A stretch of DNA of 15,667 bases. Origin: an uncultured Eubacteriales bacterium (GTDB lineage Bacteria > Bacillota_A > Clostridia > Christensenellales > Aristaeellaceae). Made by a program: the position numbers and the translations under genes. Every line of letters begins with the position of its first letter. Position 1 is the stretch's first letter. Shown in pieces: positions 6,924 to 13,862 of the stretch. The notes under the pieces were generated by a model. The model did not search any database. It had not been told where the DNA came from and was given only the letters and a program-made list of their open reading frames with translations. The stretch is taken from positions 1 to 15,667 of the forward strand of contig CACYNZ010000060.1 in the NCBI GenBank assembly GCA_902775835.1. The letters are read 5' to 3'.

Positions 6924-9371
6924 TCAGTGGATGTCGTATACGGAGAGCACGGAAAAGCGTTTTCCGCTGCCGCGCAGTATGGATACCTGACGGGTGCCTT
7001 CCAGCATGTCAAAATCGTTGTCGGAAAGCAGTACGTCCGCGTCATGACACTGGATATCCACCATGCGGGCATAGCCGCGGGAGGAGATGGTGAGCACATC
7101 GCCTTCCTGCGTCACGGTGAGCTGCGGGTCACGGAAATGGAAGTGCTTGGGCGGGCAGAACAGGGCGGAAGTACTCGAGACAATGCTTCCGTTCTCCTCG
7201 AGCTCTGCCCAGAGGAAGTGCTCAAAGGGGTCGGCTTCCGGGAACTCCAGCACGCATGCGCTCATGGAGGAGAGAGCCGGAACGGACACGGGGACTTCGC
7301 CCTGGCGCAGAAGGCTGCCCTCCGCTGTGCGCAGCTGCCAGCGGACAATGACATTGCGGGGCTGCATGGATTCATTGGAGAGCCGCAGGTCGGCGCGCAG
7401 CGGGATTTCGGAGACCGGGGTTTCGTCATTGACGTTGGGCCGGGCTGTCTGCAGGCCGTCCTCCTCAATGGCCAGGAGCAACGGCGCATAGAAGCGTCTT
7501 GCCATGTACTGCAGCGCCTTCCAGCGGCCGTAGTAGTCGATGGATGCCCAGGAGGCCACGGGCCAGCAGTCATTGATCTGCCAGTAGATGGCGCCGCGGC
7601 ACTGGTCGCGGTGGGTGCGGAAGTGCTCCACGCCGCAGCGTACGGCCTCGGCCTGCAGGAGCTGGGAAGCGTAGACCAGGGTGTCCAGGTTCCGGGGATA
7701 CAGGTAATGCTGGGACAGGTAGTTCAGGATCTTGCCGTTGGCGGACGCATTGCGCTGATGCTTTTCCATGACATAGGAGAAGATGTTCCGGTCCGAGGGC
7801 AGGGTAAAGCTTTCAATGGTCTTCATCTCCGGGAAGGACTGGAACCCGAACTCGGACACAAACCGGAACGCGTGGTCGCGGTAGGCCTGGAAGGGCTCAT
7901 TGCCGTGCCAGACGCCCCAGTAGTGCACATCCCCGCGCTTTTCGTCCGAGGGCTGGTCAAAGGCGCCGCCGGAGCTGGGGGAGGAGGGACGATAGGGCCG
8001 GTCCGGGTCCAGGACATGCAGCAGGGAGGGCAGGATATACTCAAAGATCTTGATATAGTCCGCCTTCTGCTGAGGCGTGCCTCCGAACCAGTCCTGGCTC
8101 ATGGCCGCCTCGTTCTCGTTGTTCCCGCACCAAAGCGCGAGGCTCGGGTGATGGCGCAGGCGCAGGATATTGTCCCGGAACTCGGCGCGGATGTTCTCCT
8201 CAAAGGCGGGGGAGAGCTCATACCCGGCACAGGCGAACATGAAGTCCTGCCAGACCAGGAGTCCGAGCTCATCACAGGCGTCAAAGAAGAAGTCATCGGG
8301 ATAGTAGCCGCCGCCCCAGACGCGCACACAGTTGAAGTGCGCATCCCGGCAGTTCTCCAGCAGGCGGCGGGTGCGCTCAGGCGTGACGCGGCGCAGGATA
8401 TTGTCCTCGGGGATATAGTCGGCACCCATGCAGAACATGGGCACGCCGTTGACACAAAGGCCGAAGGAGGTGCCGTACTCGTCCGGGGTTTCCTGGATGT
8501 CAATGGTGCGCAGGCCGATGCGCTTTTCCCAGCGGTCGAGAAGCACGCCTTCCGGGCTGAGCAGGTCGGCCTTCAGGGTGTACAGGGGCTGGTCGCCCAG
8601 ACCGTTGGGCCACCAGAGACGCGGGGACATGACCTGCATGGCCGAGTCCGTGGTGGACACGACCTCATTGCCGTCCGGGTCCAGGAGCGTGTAGCGCAGG
8701 TACAGGCCCTCGGCCGGCGCCTCGCGCGGTATGTCCAGGTCCGGGGTGAAGTTCAGCTGCACCATGCTCGGGGCGTGGGTCTGGCGGATGAGCACCGAGC
8801 GGACCTTGGGCGTGGACACGGGCCAGAGATAGACGGGCCGGAAGATGCCGGCGTCGGGCAGACGCGGACCCCAGTCCCAGCCGTACATGCAGTGGGCCTT
8901 GCGGATGTGCGGGAAGCCGCGGACGGCGTCCGTGCTCCCGTTCACGGGACTGCGGCGGTAGGCGGCGTGCGCGGCCTCCACCGGAGAGCGGAACAGGATG
9001 GTGAGCAGATTGCCGCCGGCGTGCACCATGGGCCGGATGTCCACCATGTAGGTGCGGTGCATGTCGGACGTGGAAAGGACGAACTGGTCGTTGACGCTGA
9101 TCTCGCACAGCGTGTCCAGACCTTCAAACACCAGGCGCAGTTCCCGGGCGCGCAGGACTTTCTCGTCCAGGAAGAAGGTACGGCGGTAGAGGAAGTCCTC
9201 ACGGATCTTCTCATAGGCCTTCTGCTCATTGTCCCGGAAGAAGGGATCGTCCAGGAGCTGCGCGTCCATGAGGTCCGCGTACACGGAGCCGGGAACAGTG
9301 GCGGGATGCCACTGCATGTCGCGGGTGGAGCACATCTCCCACTCGCCGCAAAGGGAAATCATATTGTCCAT
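6924..9371 (-). CDS. GH2 beta-mannosidase (exo-acting, cytoplasmic)
   Basis: An 815-residue family 2 glycoside hydrolase of the beta-mannosidase type. It releases mannose from non-reducing ends of beta-1,4-manno-oligosaccharides. Order: an N-terminal jelly-roll domain (GEWEM, VPGSVYADL, DDPFFRDNE), Ig-like domains including WWPNGLGDQPLYTL, a catalytic barrel (RVWGGGYYPDDFFFDACDE), and C-terminal beta domains. The acid/base is Glu419 in WCGNNE and the nucleophile is Glu507 in FVSEFG. There is no signal peptide, so it acts inside the cell on imported oligosaccharides. The start at 9371 has a full AAGGAGGT site 7 bases upstream and begins just before the family sequence. The frame stays open to 9512, but those codons overlap the upstream gene and encode no family sequence. 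It is the last gene of a minus-strand run, 1 nt after the Gx-type gene, which suggests coupled translation. Confidence 0.94.
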   Translation of the reverse strand: MDNMISLCGEWEMCSTRDMQWHPATVPGSVYADLMDAQLLDDPFFRDNEQKAYEKIREDFLYRRTFFLDEKVLRARELRLVFEGLDTLCEISVNDQFVLSTSDMHRTYMVDIRPMVHAGGNLLTILFRSPVEAAHAAYRRSPVNGSTDAVRGFPHIRKAHCMYGWDWGPRLPDAGIFRPVYLWPVSTPKVRSVLIRQTHAPSMVQLNFTPDLDIPREAPAEGLYLRYTLLDPDGNEVVSTTDSAMQVMSPRLWWPNGLGDQPLYTLKADLLSPEGVLLDRWEKRIGLRTIDIQETPDEYGTSFGLCVNGVPMFCMGADYIPEDNILRRVTPERTRRLLENCRDAHFNCVRVWGGGYYPDDFFFDACDELGLLVWQDFMFACAGYELSPAFEENIRAEFRDNILRLRHHPSLALWCGNNENEAAMSQDWFGGTPQQKADYIKIFEYILPSLLHVLDPDRPYRPSSPSSGGAFDQPSDEKRGDVHYWGVWHGNEPFQAYRDHAFRFVSEFGFQSFPEMKTIESFTLPSDRNIFSYVMEKHQRNASANGKILNYLSQHYLYPRNLDTLVYASQLLQAEAVRCGVEHFRTHRDQCRGAIYWQINDCWPVASWASIDYYGRWKALQYMARRFYAPLLLAIEEDGLQTARPNVNDETPVSEIPLRADLRLSNESMQPRNVIVRWQLRTAEGSLLRQGEVPVSVPALSSMSACVLEFPEADPFEHFLWAELEENGSIVSSTSALFCPPKHFHFRDPQLTVTQEGDVLTISSRGYARMVDIQCHDADVLLSDNDFDMLEGTRQVSILRGSGKRFSVLSVYDIH

Positions 9372-9372
9372 A

Positions 9373-10077
9373 TCAGGAACCTCCTTGATTGGTAAAAGGC
9401 GGGGTATCGCTCTGGATGGGCTGGGACATTTCGGGCAGGACCTCAATATGCACCTGATCAATGACCTGCATGCTGCGCACGGCAGAGAAGGCGGTGACAA
9501 GCACGAAGACAAGAGCCAGAATCACAGTGAGGGTGCCGGTCCTGCGGCCTCTGGGCCGTCGGAGCGTGCGCTGCAGGTGCTTCAGGTGATGCATGACCTG
9601 GCGCGCGGCGACACCGGTGAGCGCGCCGCAGGCAAGGCCCACGAGCATGAGCAGGCCGAGGTAGCCCAGGATGGCCCGGGGCGTGTGCAGCACCAGGATG
9701 GCCATCATGACCTGACCGATATTGTGACTCATGCCGCCGGCCATGGAGATGACAATGCAGTCCAGACGGCGCAGGCGGTGCAGAAGTACCATCATGGTCA
9801 GGCTGGTGAGTCCGCCGGCAAAGGCGTAGATCATGGCGGACACGCCGCCGAACATGAGGGCGGAGAGCATCACCTTGGATGTCATGAGAATATAGGCGGT
9901 GGGCACGTCCAGCATATAGACGGCAAAGATGAGCACGGAGTTGGACAGGCCCAGCTTGATCCCCGGAACGCCCGGGGAGGGCAGCAGGCTTTCCACCCAG
10001 CCCAGGACCAGCATGACAGCCAGCAGCATGGCACTCAGTGTCAGGCGCTGGCTGGAAGTGTTGAGTCGGCTCGGCAT
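9373..10077 (-). CDS. Gx-transporter / heptaprenyl diphosphate synthase component I-like membrane protein
   Basis: A 234-residue membrane protein. Residues 1-170 match the small hydrophobic family usually annotated as Gx transporter or heptaprenyl diphosphate synthase component I. Cues are PGIKLGLSN (38-46), GGVSAMIYAFAGGL (77-90) and AGGMSHNIGQ (113-122), with about five membrane segments. The biochemical role of this family is unsettled; it is thought to be a transporter component. Residues 171-181 are Arg-rich (LRRPRGRR). They are followed by an additional membrane helix (182-200) and a polar tail ending NQGGS, beyond what I expect for the family. GGAGG lies 6 bases before ATG 10077. The usual NusG-domain-II partner is not in the window. 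The last codons contain the mannosidase ribosome site. Confidence 0.82.
   Translation of the reverse strand: MPSRLNTSSQRLTLSAMLLAVMLVLGWVESLLPSPGVPGIKLGLSNSVLIFAVYMLDVPTAYILMTSKVMLSALMFGGVSAMIYAFAGGLTSLTMMVLLHRLRRLDCIVISMAGGMSHNIGQVMMAILVLHTPRAILGYLGLLMLVGLACGALTGVAARQVMHHLKHLQRTLRRPRGRRTGTLTVILALVFVLVTAFSAVRSMQVIDQVHIEVLPEMSQPIQSDTPPFTNQGGS
9379..9386 (-). promoter_or_regulatory. Ribosome binding site of the beta-mannosidase inside the Gx-type gene
   Basis: AAGGAGGT on the minus strand lies 7 bases before ATG 9371. It is formed by the final codons of the upstream gene (Asn-Gln-Gly-Gly-Ser-stop). It decides the mannosidase start and implies that the two genes are translated from one transcript. 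Confidence 0.85.
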
Positions 10078-10139
10078 GTGATTCCTCCAAGGTGCCTAAG
10101 ATTTCCGGGAAAAGGCGCGGAATGCAGGGCAGATCCTTT

Positions 10140-10850
10140 CTATCTCAGCGGGGCATCCTGCCTGGATGAGCGGCGGATCTGTGCATAGCTCAGCGCAAAG
10201 AGCGTGAGAACGAAGACGGGGAATACCCATTCCGCGGCGCTTGTGTCCGTGGCGATAAAGTCGTAGAGCCCGTGCAGGGCGGCGGGGATCAGCACACAGA
10301 GCAGAAGGCAGGCCCGGCTGAAGGTATGGTCGCGCCGCAGGCTCAGGGCTTTGGCCCGGCCGTACCACACGCCCATGAATACGCCGAAGCACGCATGCCC
10401 GGGCACGGCGGTCAGGGCGCGCACCAGCGCAGTGGACAGGCCGTAGGCGAACACATAGCGCACGTTTTCCCACAGCGCAAAGCCCAGGGAAAGGAACACG
10501 GCATAGACCACGGCGTCATAGGTGCAGTTGAACTCGCGCTCGCGCCAGGTGCGGCGGTAGAGCAGCACAAATTTGCACAGCTCCTCGCCAAGGCCCACCA
10601 CCAGAAAGCAGAACACATAATTATAGGCGGGATCACGCTCGGACATGGAGCGGTCCAGCAGGAAGGTGCCCACCCACTCCCAGGCAATGGCCAGGACCGT
10701 GGAGACAATGCCCAGAACCACCAGCGACACGAGCAGGGACGGGCTTTCCTTTTCCAGACGGTCCAGGCGCCAGGTGCGCACCAGCAGGAACAGGGCGGGG
10801 AGCACGGCGCTGACGACGAGGATCGTGCGCCATGAGGAATAGAGGATCAT
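10140..10850 (-). CDS. PrsW-family intramembrane metalloprotease
   Basis: A 236-residue multi-spanning membrane protein of the PrsW family. In Bacillus subtilis PrsW makes the first cut of the anti-sigma factor RsiW. The family motifs are all present: GLGEELCKF with Glu89, Glu90 and Lys93; LWENVRY with Glu128 and Tyr132; PGHACFGVFMG with His152; and LHGLYDF with His193. The Glu and His residues are the probable metal and catalytic ligands. An AAAGGAGT site lies 8 bases before ATG 10850 and overlaps the stop region of the SpoIID-type gene only 15 nt upstream, so the two are cotranscribed. No sigma/anti-sigma pair is present here, so the substrate is unknown. The Gx-type gene follows after 62 nt with no clear terminator. 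Confidence 0.92.
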   Translation of the reverse strand: MILYSSWRTILVVSAVLPALFLLVRTWRLDRLEKESPSLLVSLVVLGIVSTVLAIAWEWVGTFLLDRSMSERDPAYNYVFCFLVVGLGEELCKFVLLYRRTWREREFNCTYDAVVYAVFLSLGFALWENVRYVFAYGLSTALVRALTAVPGHACFGVFMGVWYGRAKALSLRRDHTFSRACLLLCVLIPAALHGLYDFIATDTSAAEWVFPVFVLTLFALSYAQIRRSSRQDAPLR

Positions 10851-10865
10851 TCAGTGAAACTCCTT

Positions 10866-12542
10866 TCAGGGTCCGACTTTTTCCAGGAAGGAGACGAGCA
10901 CGTAGCCTTCCATGCTGTCGGTGCGCACGTGCGCCCACTGTCCGTCCTCGCTGGTCTCCAGCACCTGCAGACGCTGGTGCGGATACAGGCGCATGAGAAT
11001 ATCTGAGGCCATGGAAGGCTCGCTTCTCAGGTTCAGGGAAGAGTCTTCCGCGATATGCTCCACGCTGGCCAGCCAGGCATTGGCCGGGAGCGGAAGCGTG
11101 ACAGGCATGAGTGTGGGCCGGGGCGTGGGGGAGGCGGACGGCGCCGGCGTGCCGGCGAGATACCGGTTCATGGCCGGCAGAAGTGCCTGGCCGGAGGGCG
11201 CGATGCGCAGTTCCATGCCGGGGTAATAGAAGCCCAGGATCTGATCAAAGGTCCAGTGCTCATGCGCGGCCATGTACTGCGCGCCGCGCTGGCTCATGCC
11301 CACGCCGTGGCCGAAGCGCCGGCTTTCCAGGCGGAAGGCAGTGCCGGTGTCCACAAGGGTGACGAGTTCGTAGTCTGTGCCCGGGAACTGCAGGGAGAAC
11401 TGGTCGGCCAGGTCCGGGAACAGGGGCAGGATGACCTGCGCGGCCTGGGGACAGGCGGTCATGGGTCCGTACATGCTCTCGGCGTCCGCATCCGGACTGG
11501 GCGTGGAGAAGAGCAGAAGCTCGTCGTCCGCGCCGGTGAGCAGCGGGCGGCCGGAAAAGCTGAAGGTGACCACGAGCTCGGACCTGTAGTGGTGCTCTTC
11601 GCCAAGCGTGGCGCCGGTGAGGCTCAGGCCGGTGAGGGCGTCAATGCGGAAGGATTCCCGGCGCGGGTCATACCCCATCTGCACCAGGGTGTCCATGAAG
11701 CGTTCGTATACGGCCTGGACGAAGAATTCCGGCAGGTCATGCCCGTTACGGGAAAGGGTGACGGACTTGACCAGGCTTTCCGGATTGGCCAGGTCATAGG
11801 GATCGTCTGTGATGATGTAGAGTCCGGAATCCTCCATGCCCAGCCAGGCGTGGCTTTCCAGGTCTGTCTGGCCGCCGTTGGAAGCGGCATAATAGCAGCT
11901 GGCCAGGCGGTTCTTCCACATGCCCACGATGCCCGCGGTTTCCAGAATGGCCTGGTCGCAGCGCGGGTTCTCGCCGCTGTATCCGCGGAAGACCTGGTCA
12001 TTGGTGGTGTCCACCACGTCCCAGCTGCGGTCCGTGCGCACATGGGCCAGCGCATAGGTGCGGGCGCACACGGCCTGGGCTTTCAGGGCTTCCAGCGGGA
12101 AGTCATTGCTCATCTCATAGGGGAGCACGCCGCGCAGATAATCCTCCACGGAGATATGGAGCACGGGTTCAAGAATGCCGCCGTTCACGGTGAGCTTCAG
12201 GTCTCCGGCATACAGGTTCCCGTCCCGGGTCAGGCGGAAGCCGCTGCCGGAGTGCCGGGTAAAGGTCAGAAAACTGCCGGCGTCCATGCGCACCTTGTCA
12301 CAGAACAGGATCAGGTGGCCGTCCCGGATCTGGACAATGCAGCTGGCCCCGCTTTCCAGGGAAGCGGACAGGTGCTCTCCGGTCAGGCTGTAATCGCCGT
12401 CAAGGATCAGATCCATGCGGTCGGTGAGGTTCAGACGGCGCAGCTGTACCCGTATGATAGGCGCAGCTTCCTCCGCAGAGGCGGAAAACAGGCATGCCGC
12501 TGCAAGCAGGAGCAGGAGCAGCATGATGGCCGGTCGTCGCAT
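10866..12542 (-). CDS. SpoIID/LytB-domain protein with C-terminal SH3 domain
   Basis: A 558-residue exported protein. SpoIID-type domains cut peptidoglycan glycan chains as lytic transglycosylases, acting in spore engulfment or in vegetative wall turnover. A signal peptide spans 1-23 (cut near SASA-EE). The SpoIID core shows VEDYLRGVLPYEM (132-144), whose Glu143 corresponds to the SpoIID catalytic glutamate, then ALKAQAVCARTYAL (152-165), ASNGGQT (220-226) and FGHGVGMSQRGAQY (410-423). A Pro/Thr/Ser linker (465-485) leads to a bacterial SH3 domain (about 490-556; LNLRSEP, GQWAHVR, GYV), which should bind wall material. About 115 residues between 285 and 400 look inserted relative to a minimal core. 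Cys17 after LAAA resembles a weak lipobox, but signal peptidase I cleavage fits better. GGAGGT lies 5 bases before the start. It is the first gene of the minus-strand run. The SH3 fusion argues for a wall-bound paralogue rather than SpoIID itself. Confidence 0.92.
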   Translation of the reverse strand: MRRPAIMLLLLLLAAACLFSASAEEAAPIIRVQLRRLNLTDRMDLILDGDYSLTGEHLSASLESGASCIVQIRDGHLILFCDKVRMDAGSFLTFTRHSGSGFRLTRDGNLYAGDLKLTVNGGILEPVLHISVEDYLRGVLPYEMSNDFPLEALKAQAVCARTYALAHVRTDRSWDVVDTTNDQVFRGYSGENPRCDQAILETAGIVGMWKNRLASCYYAASNGGQTDLESHAWLGMEDSGLYIITDDPYDLANPESLVKSVTLSRNGHDLPEFFVQAVYERFMDTLVQMGYDPRRESFRIDALTGLSLTGATLGEEHHYRSELVVTFSFSGRPLLTGADDELLLFSTPSPDADAESMYGPMTACPQAAQVILPLFPDLADQFSLQFPGTDYELVTLVDTGTAFRLESRRFGHGVGMSQRGAQYMAAHEHWTFDQILGFYYPGMELRIAPSGQALLPAMNRYLAGTPAPSASPTPRPTLMPVTLPLPANAWLASVEHIAEDSSLNLRSEPSMASDILMRLYPHQRLQVLETSEDGQWAHVRTDSMEGYVLVSFLEKVGP

Positions 12543-12573
12543 AGCTTACCTCCGGTAAAGAAATGGTTCCTAT

Positions 12574-12602
12574 ATTTTAGTCTCTTTCGCGGACTTTGAA
12601 AA
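12574..12602 (-). promoter_or_regulatory. Candidate promoter of the spoIID-prsW-Gx-mannosidase run
   Basis: Reading leftward, TTTTCA (12602-12597), a 17-bp spacer and TAAAAT (12579-12574) form a weak sigma-A-like promoter. The SpoIID start lies about 30 bp downstream, with its GGAGGT site at 12553-12548. A sporulation sigma factor is possible, but I could not match one. Confidence 0.4.
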
Positions 12603-12650
12603 GGCGGGATATGTGAAGGCGGTCTGGCCTGAGAAAAGAGCAGACGCAGG

Positions 12651-12889
12651 GAATGTTTGACACTTCGGCACATGGAAAACAGCCGGAAAGCCATATATCA
12701 TAAGGAGTTTCAGGAATCGTACGATTTTCGTGAACATGGAATACCGTACCAGAACGGAAAGGCGGGGCGGAGAAATCTGCAGGAAAGTTTTACACCTGAC
12801 GGCGTGAAAATGGGGCGAGAAGCCATATGCCGCAGGGGATTTCAGAAATAGTACGGTTTTCGTGAACATGGAAATCACCGTACCAGATT
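12651..12889. repeat. Two direct-repeat copies 132 bp apart with hairpins
   Basis: The segments at 12651-12756 and 12783-12888 align almost without gaps. Roughly two thirds of bases match in the left part, and a stretch including TTTTCGTGAACATGGAA is identical. Each copy ends in an inverted repeat. 12719-12749 folds GTACG...CGTAC with mismatches, and 12851-12883 folds a perfect GTACGGT...ACCGTAC with an inner TTTC/GAAA stem. Both have the loop GTGAACATG. The copies sit between divergent promoters. They could be a structured RNA, a protein-binding array or a small dispersed repeat. Confidence 0.75.
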
Positions 12890-12895
12890 GCAGCA

Positions 12896-12910
12896 TACAT
12901 ACAGTATGTA
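12896..12910. promoter_or_regulatory. 15-bp dyad, possible operator
   Basis: TACATAC-A-GTATGTA is a perfect 7-bp inverted repeat around one base. It starts just after the second hairpin and lies about 90 bp before the -35 of the ADA-like gene. It resembles a dimeric-repressor site in form only; the regulator is unknown. Confidence 0.4.
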
Positions 12911-12998
12911 CAGGGAATGCGGGATGCCGGCAGACCGTCTGAGGATCTTTTCATAAATACGGGAAGCAGTGCACGGGTAAGACAGACGTTTTGGATGA

Positions 12999-13027
12999 TT
13001 GACGCGCGGTGCCCGGGCTTATATACT
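12999..13027 (+). promoter_or_regulatory. Near-consensus sigma-A promoter of the ADA-like gene
   Basis: TTGACG (12999-13004) and TATACT (13022-13027) are spaced by exactly 17 bp; each is one base off consensus. The predicted RNA start is near 13034. AAAGGAG (13042-13048) lies 8 bases before ATG 13057, giving a leader of about 20 nt. This is the clearest promoter in the window and implies strong basal transcription. Confidence 0.8.
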
Positions 13028-13804
13028 TTCTTCAGAACGGGAAAGGAGCATAAGGGATGAGCGCATTTGGCACGTTTTCACTGGATCGTGAAGGGGACCT
13101 GCGGGTGGACCTGAGCCTTGAGGACGGTTCCATGCGGTATGTGATCAGCACGCCGAACCATCACACGGGCAACCTGATCACCAATCTGGCCCGGGTCTGC
13201 CGCCTGCCGGTGAGCGAGGACAGCATGGGGCTCAAGGTCATCTGCGGTCAGATTCCCTGCTTTGTGGACGGGGACAACCGGGAGGTGTACATCTTCCGGC
13301 TTGGCAGTACCAAGGTGGCCAACATTTTCCCGGACGGGACCGTGGAGCGCAAGGCGTCCGTGTCCGCCATCGTGAAAACCCTGATGAGCCAGTCCAAGGA
13401 TTTTTCCCTGCCGGAGCGGGAAACCCTGATCAAGAGCTATATCCCGAAACAGGTGAAGTTCCGCACGGATGTACACACGCATATGAACGGCATTCTGGAG
13501 CCGGATATCCTCATGGCCATGGGCATCATGCATGAGATCCGGTATCCCTTCTATTATGTGCGCAAGCTGGGTCTTGAGCTGACCGGGGCACAGCTTGCCC
13601 TTGCCATGGAGCGCAGGAAGGAAACCGAGGCGGAGGCGCGCGCGTCAGGGCTCACGGGCCGGTACCTGGAGCGGCGCATGGATGACCTGACATACCTGAA
13701 CTTCGCGGACATAGTCCTGGGGTGCCCGGAGCATGCCAGGGAGAACCTGGCCCGGATCCGGAACTCGCTGACGGTGATCAAGGACGGCCAGGCCGTGTTC
13801 GCGA

Positions 13805-13820
13805 ACCTGGAAACCTGGAA
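13805..13820 (+). repeat. 8-bp tandem duplication (ACCTGGAA x2)
   Basis: ACCTGGAA occurs twice head to tail, at 13805-13812 and 13813-13820. Eight bases shift the frame. With one copy the translation reads FANLEKVYLY, as expected for deaminase-type sequence. With two it reads FANLETWKRC and runs into unrelated residues. Confidence 0.9.
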
Positions 13821-13862
13821 AAGGTGTATCTGTACCGGTATGTGTTCACCAAGGGCAGAAGC

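Larger units (their letters stand above)
12543..13056. other. Divergent intergenic region, 514 bp
   Basis: No convincing protein-coding gene lies between the SpoIID-type gene (leftward) and the ADA-like gene (rightward). From left to right it holds a weak leftward promoter, two direct-repeat copies 132 bp apart each with a hairpin, a 15-bp dyad, about 85 bp with nothing recognised, and a strong rightward promoter. Short frames on both strands here are explained by the repeat. Confidence 0.8.

Noticed and set aside
6822..9395. 857-residue + strand open frame opposite the beta-mannosidase
   Set aside because: It is the antisense mirror of a GC-rich gene. The minus strand has full GH2 motifs and a ribosome site. 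The + frame shows no family pattern and begins inside the GH5 gene.
9372..9512. Longer beta-mannosidase start at 9512
   Set aside because: The extra 47 residues overlap the Gx-type gene and are not family sequence. The perfect ribosome site is placed for ATG 9371.
11055..12599. 514-residue + strand open frame opposite the SpoIID-type gene
   Set aside because: The opposite strand carries a signal peptide, SpoIID motifs and an SH3 domain. The + frame is Gly/His/Gln-rich shadow sequence.
12657..12851. 64-residue + strand frame in the intergenic region
   Set aside because: It lies within the same repeat block, lacks a supported ribosome site and has no recognisable sequence.
12570..12896. 108-residue minus-strand frame with two similar internal peptides (ISMFTKTV / YSMFTKIV)
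   Set aside because: The peptide similarity follows from two DNA repeat copies 132 bp (44 codons) apart. The conserved feature is a hairpin, there is no good ribosome site, and the frame runs into the SpoIID promoter region.
13801..13825. Programmed -1 ribosomal frameshift as the way to make the ADA-like protein
   Set aside because: The junction has no standard slippery heptamer in the reading frame (TGG AAA AGG), and I saw no convincing downstream stimulatory structure. The exact 8-bp tandem duplication explains the shift more simply.
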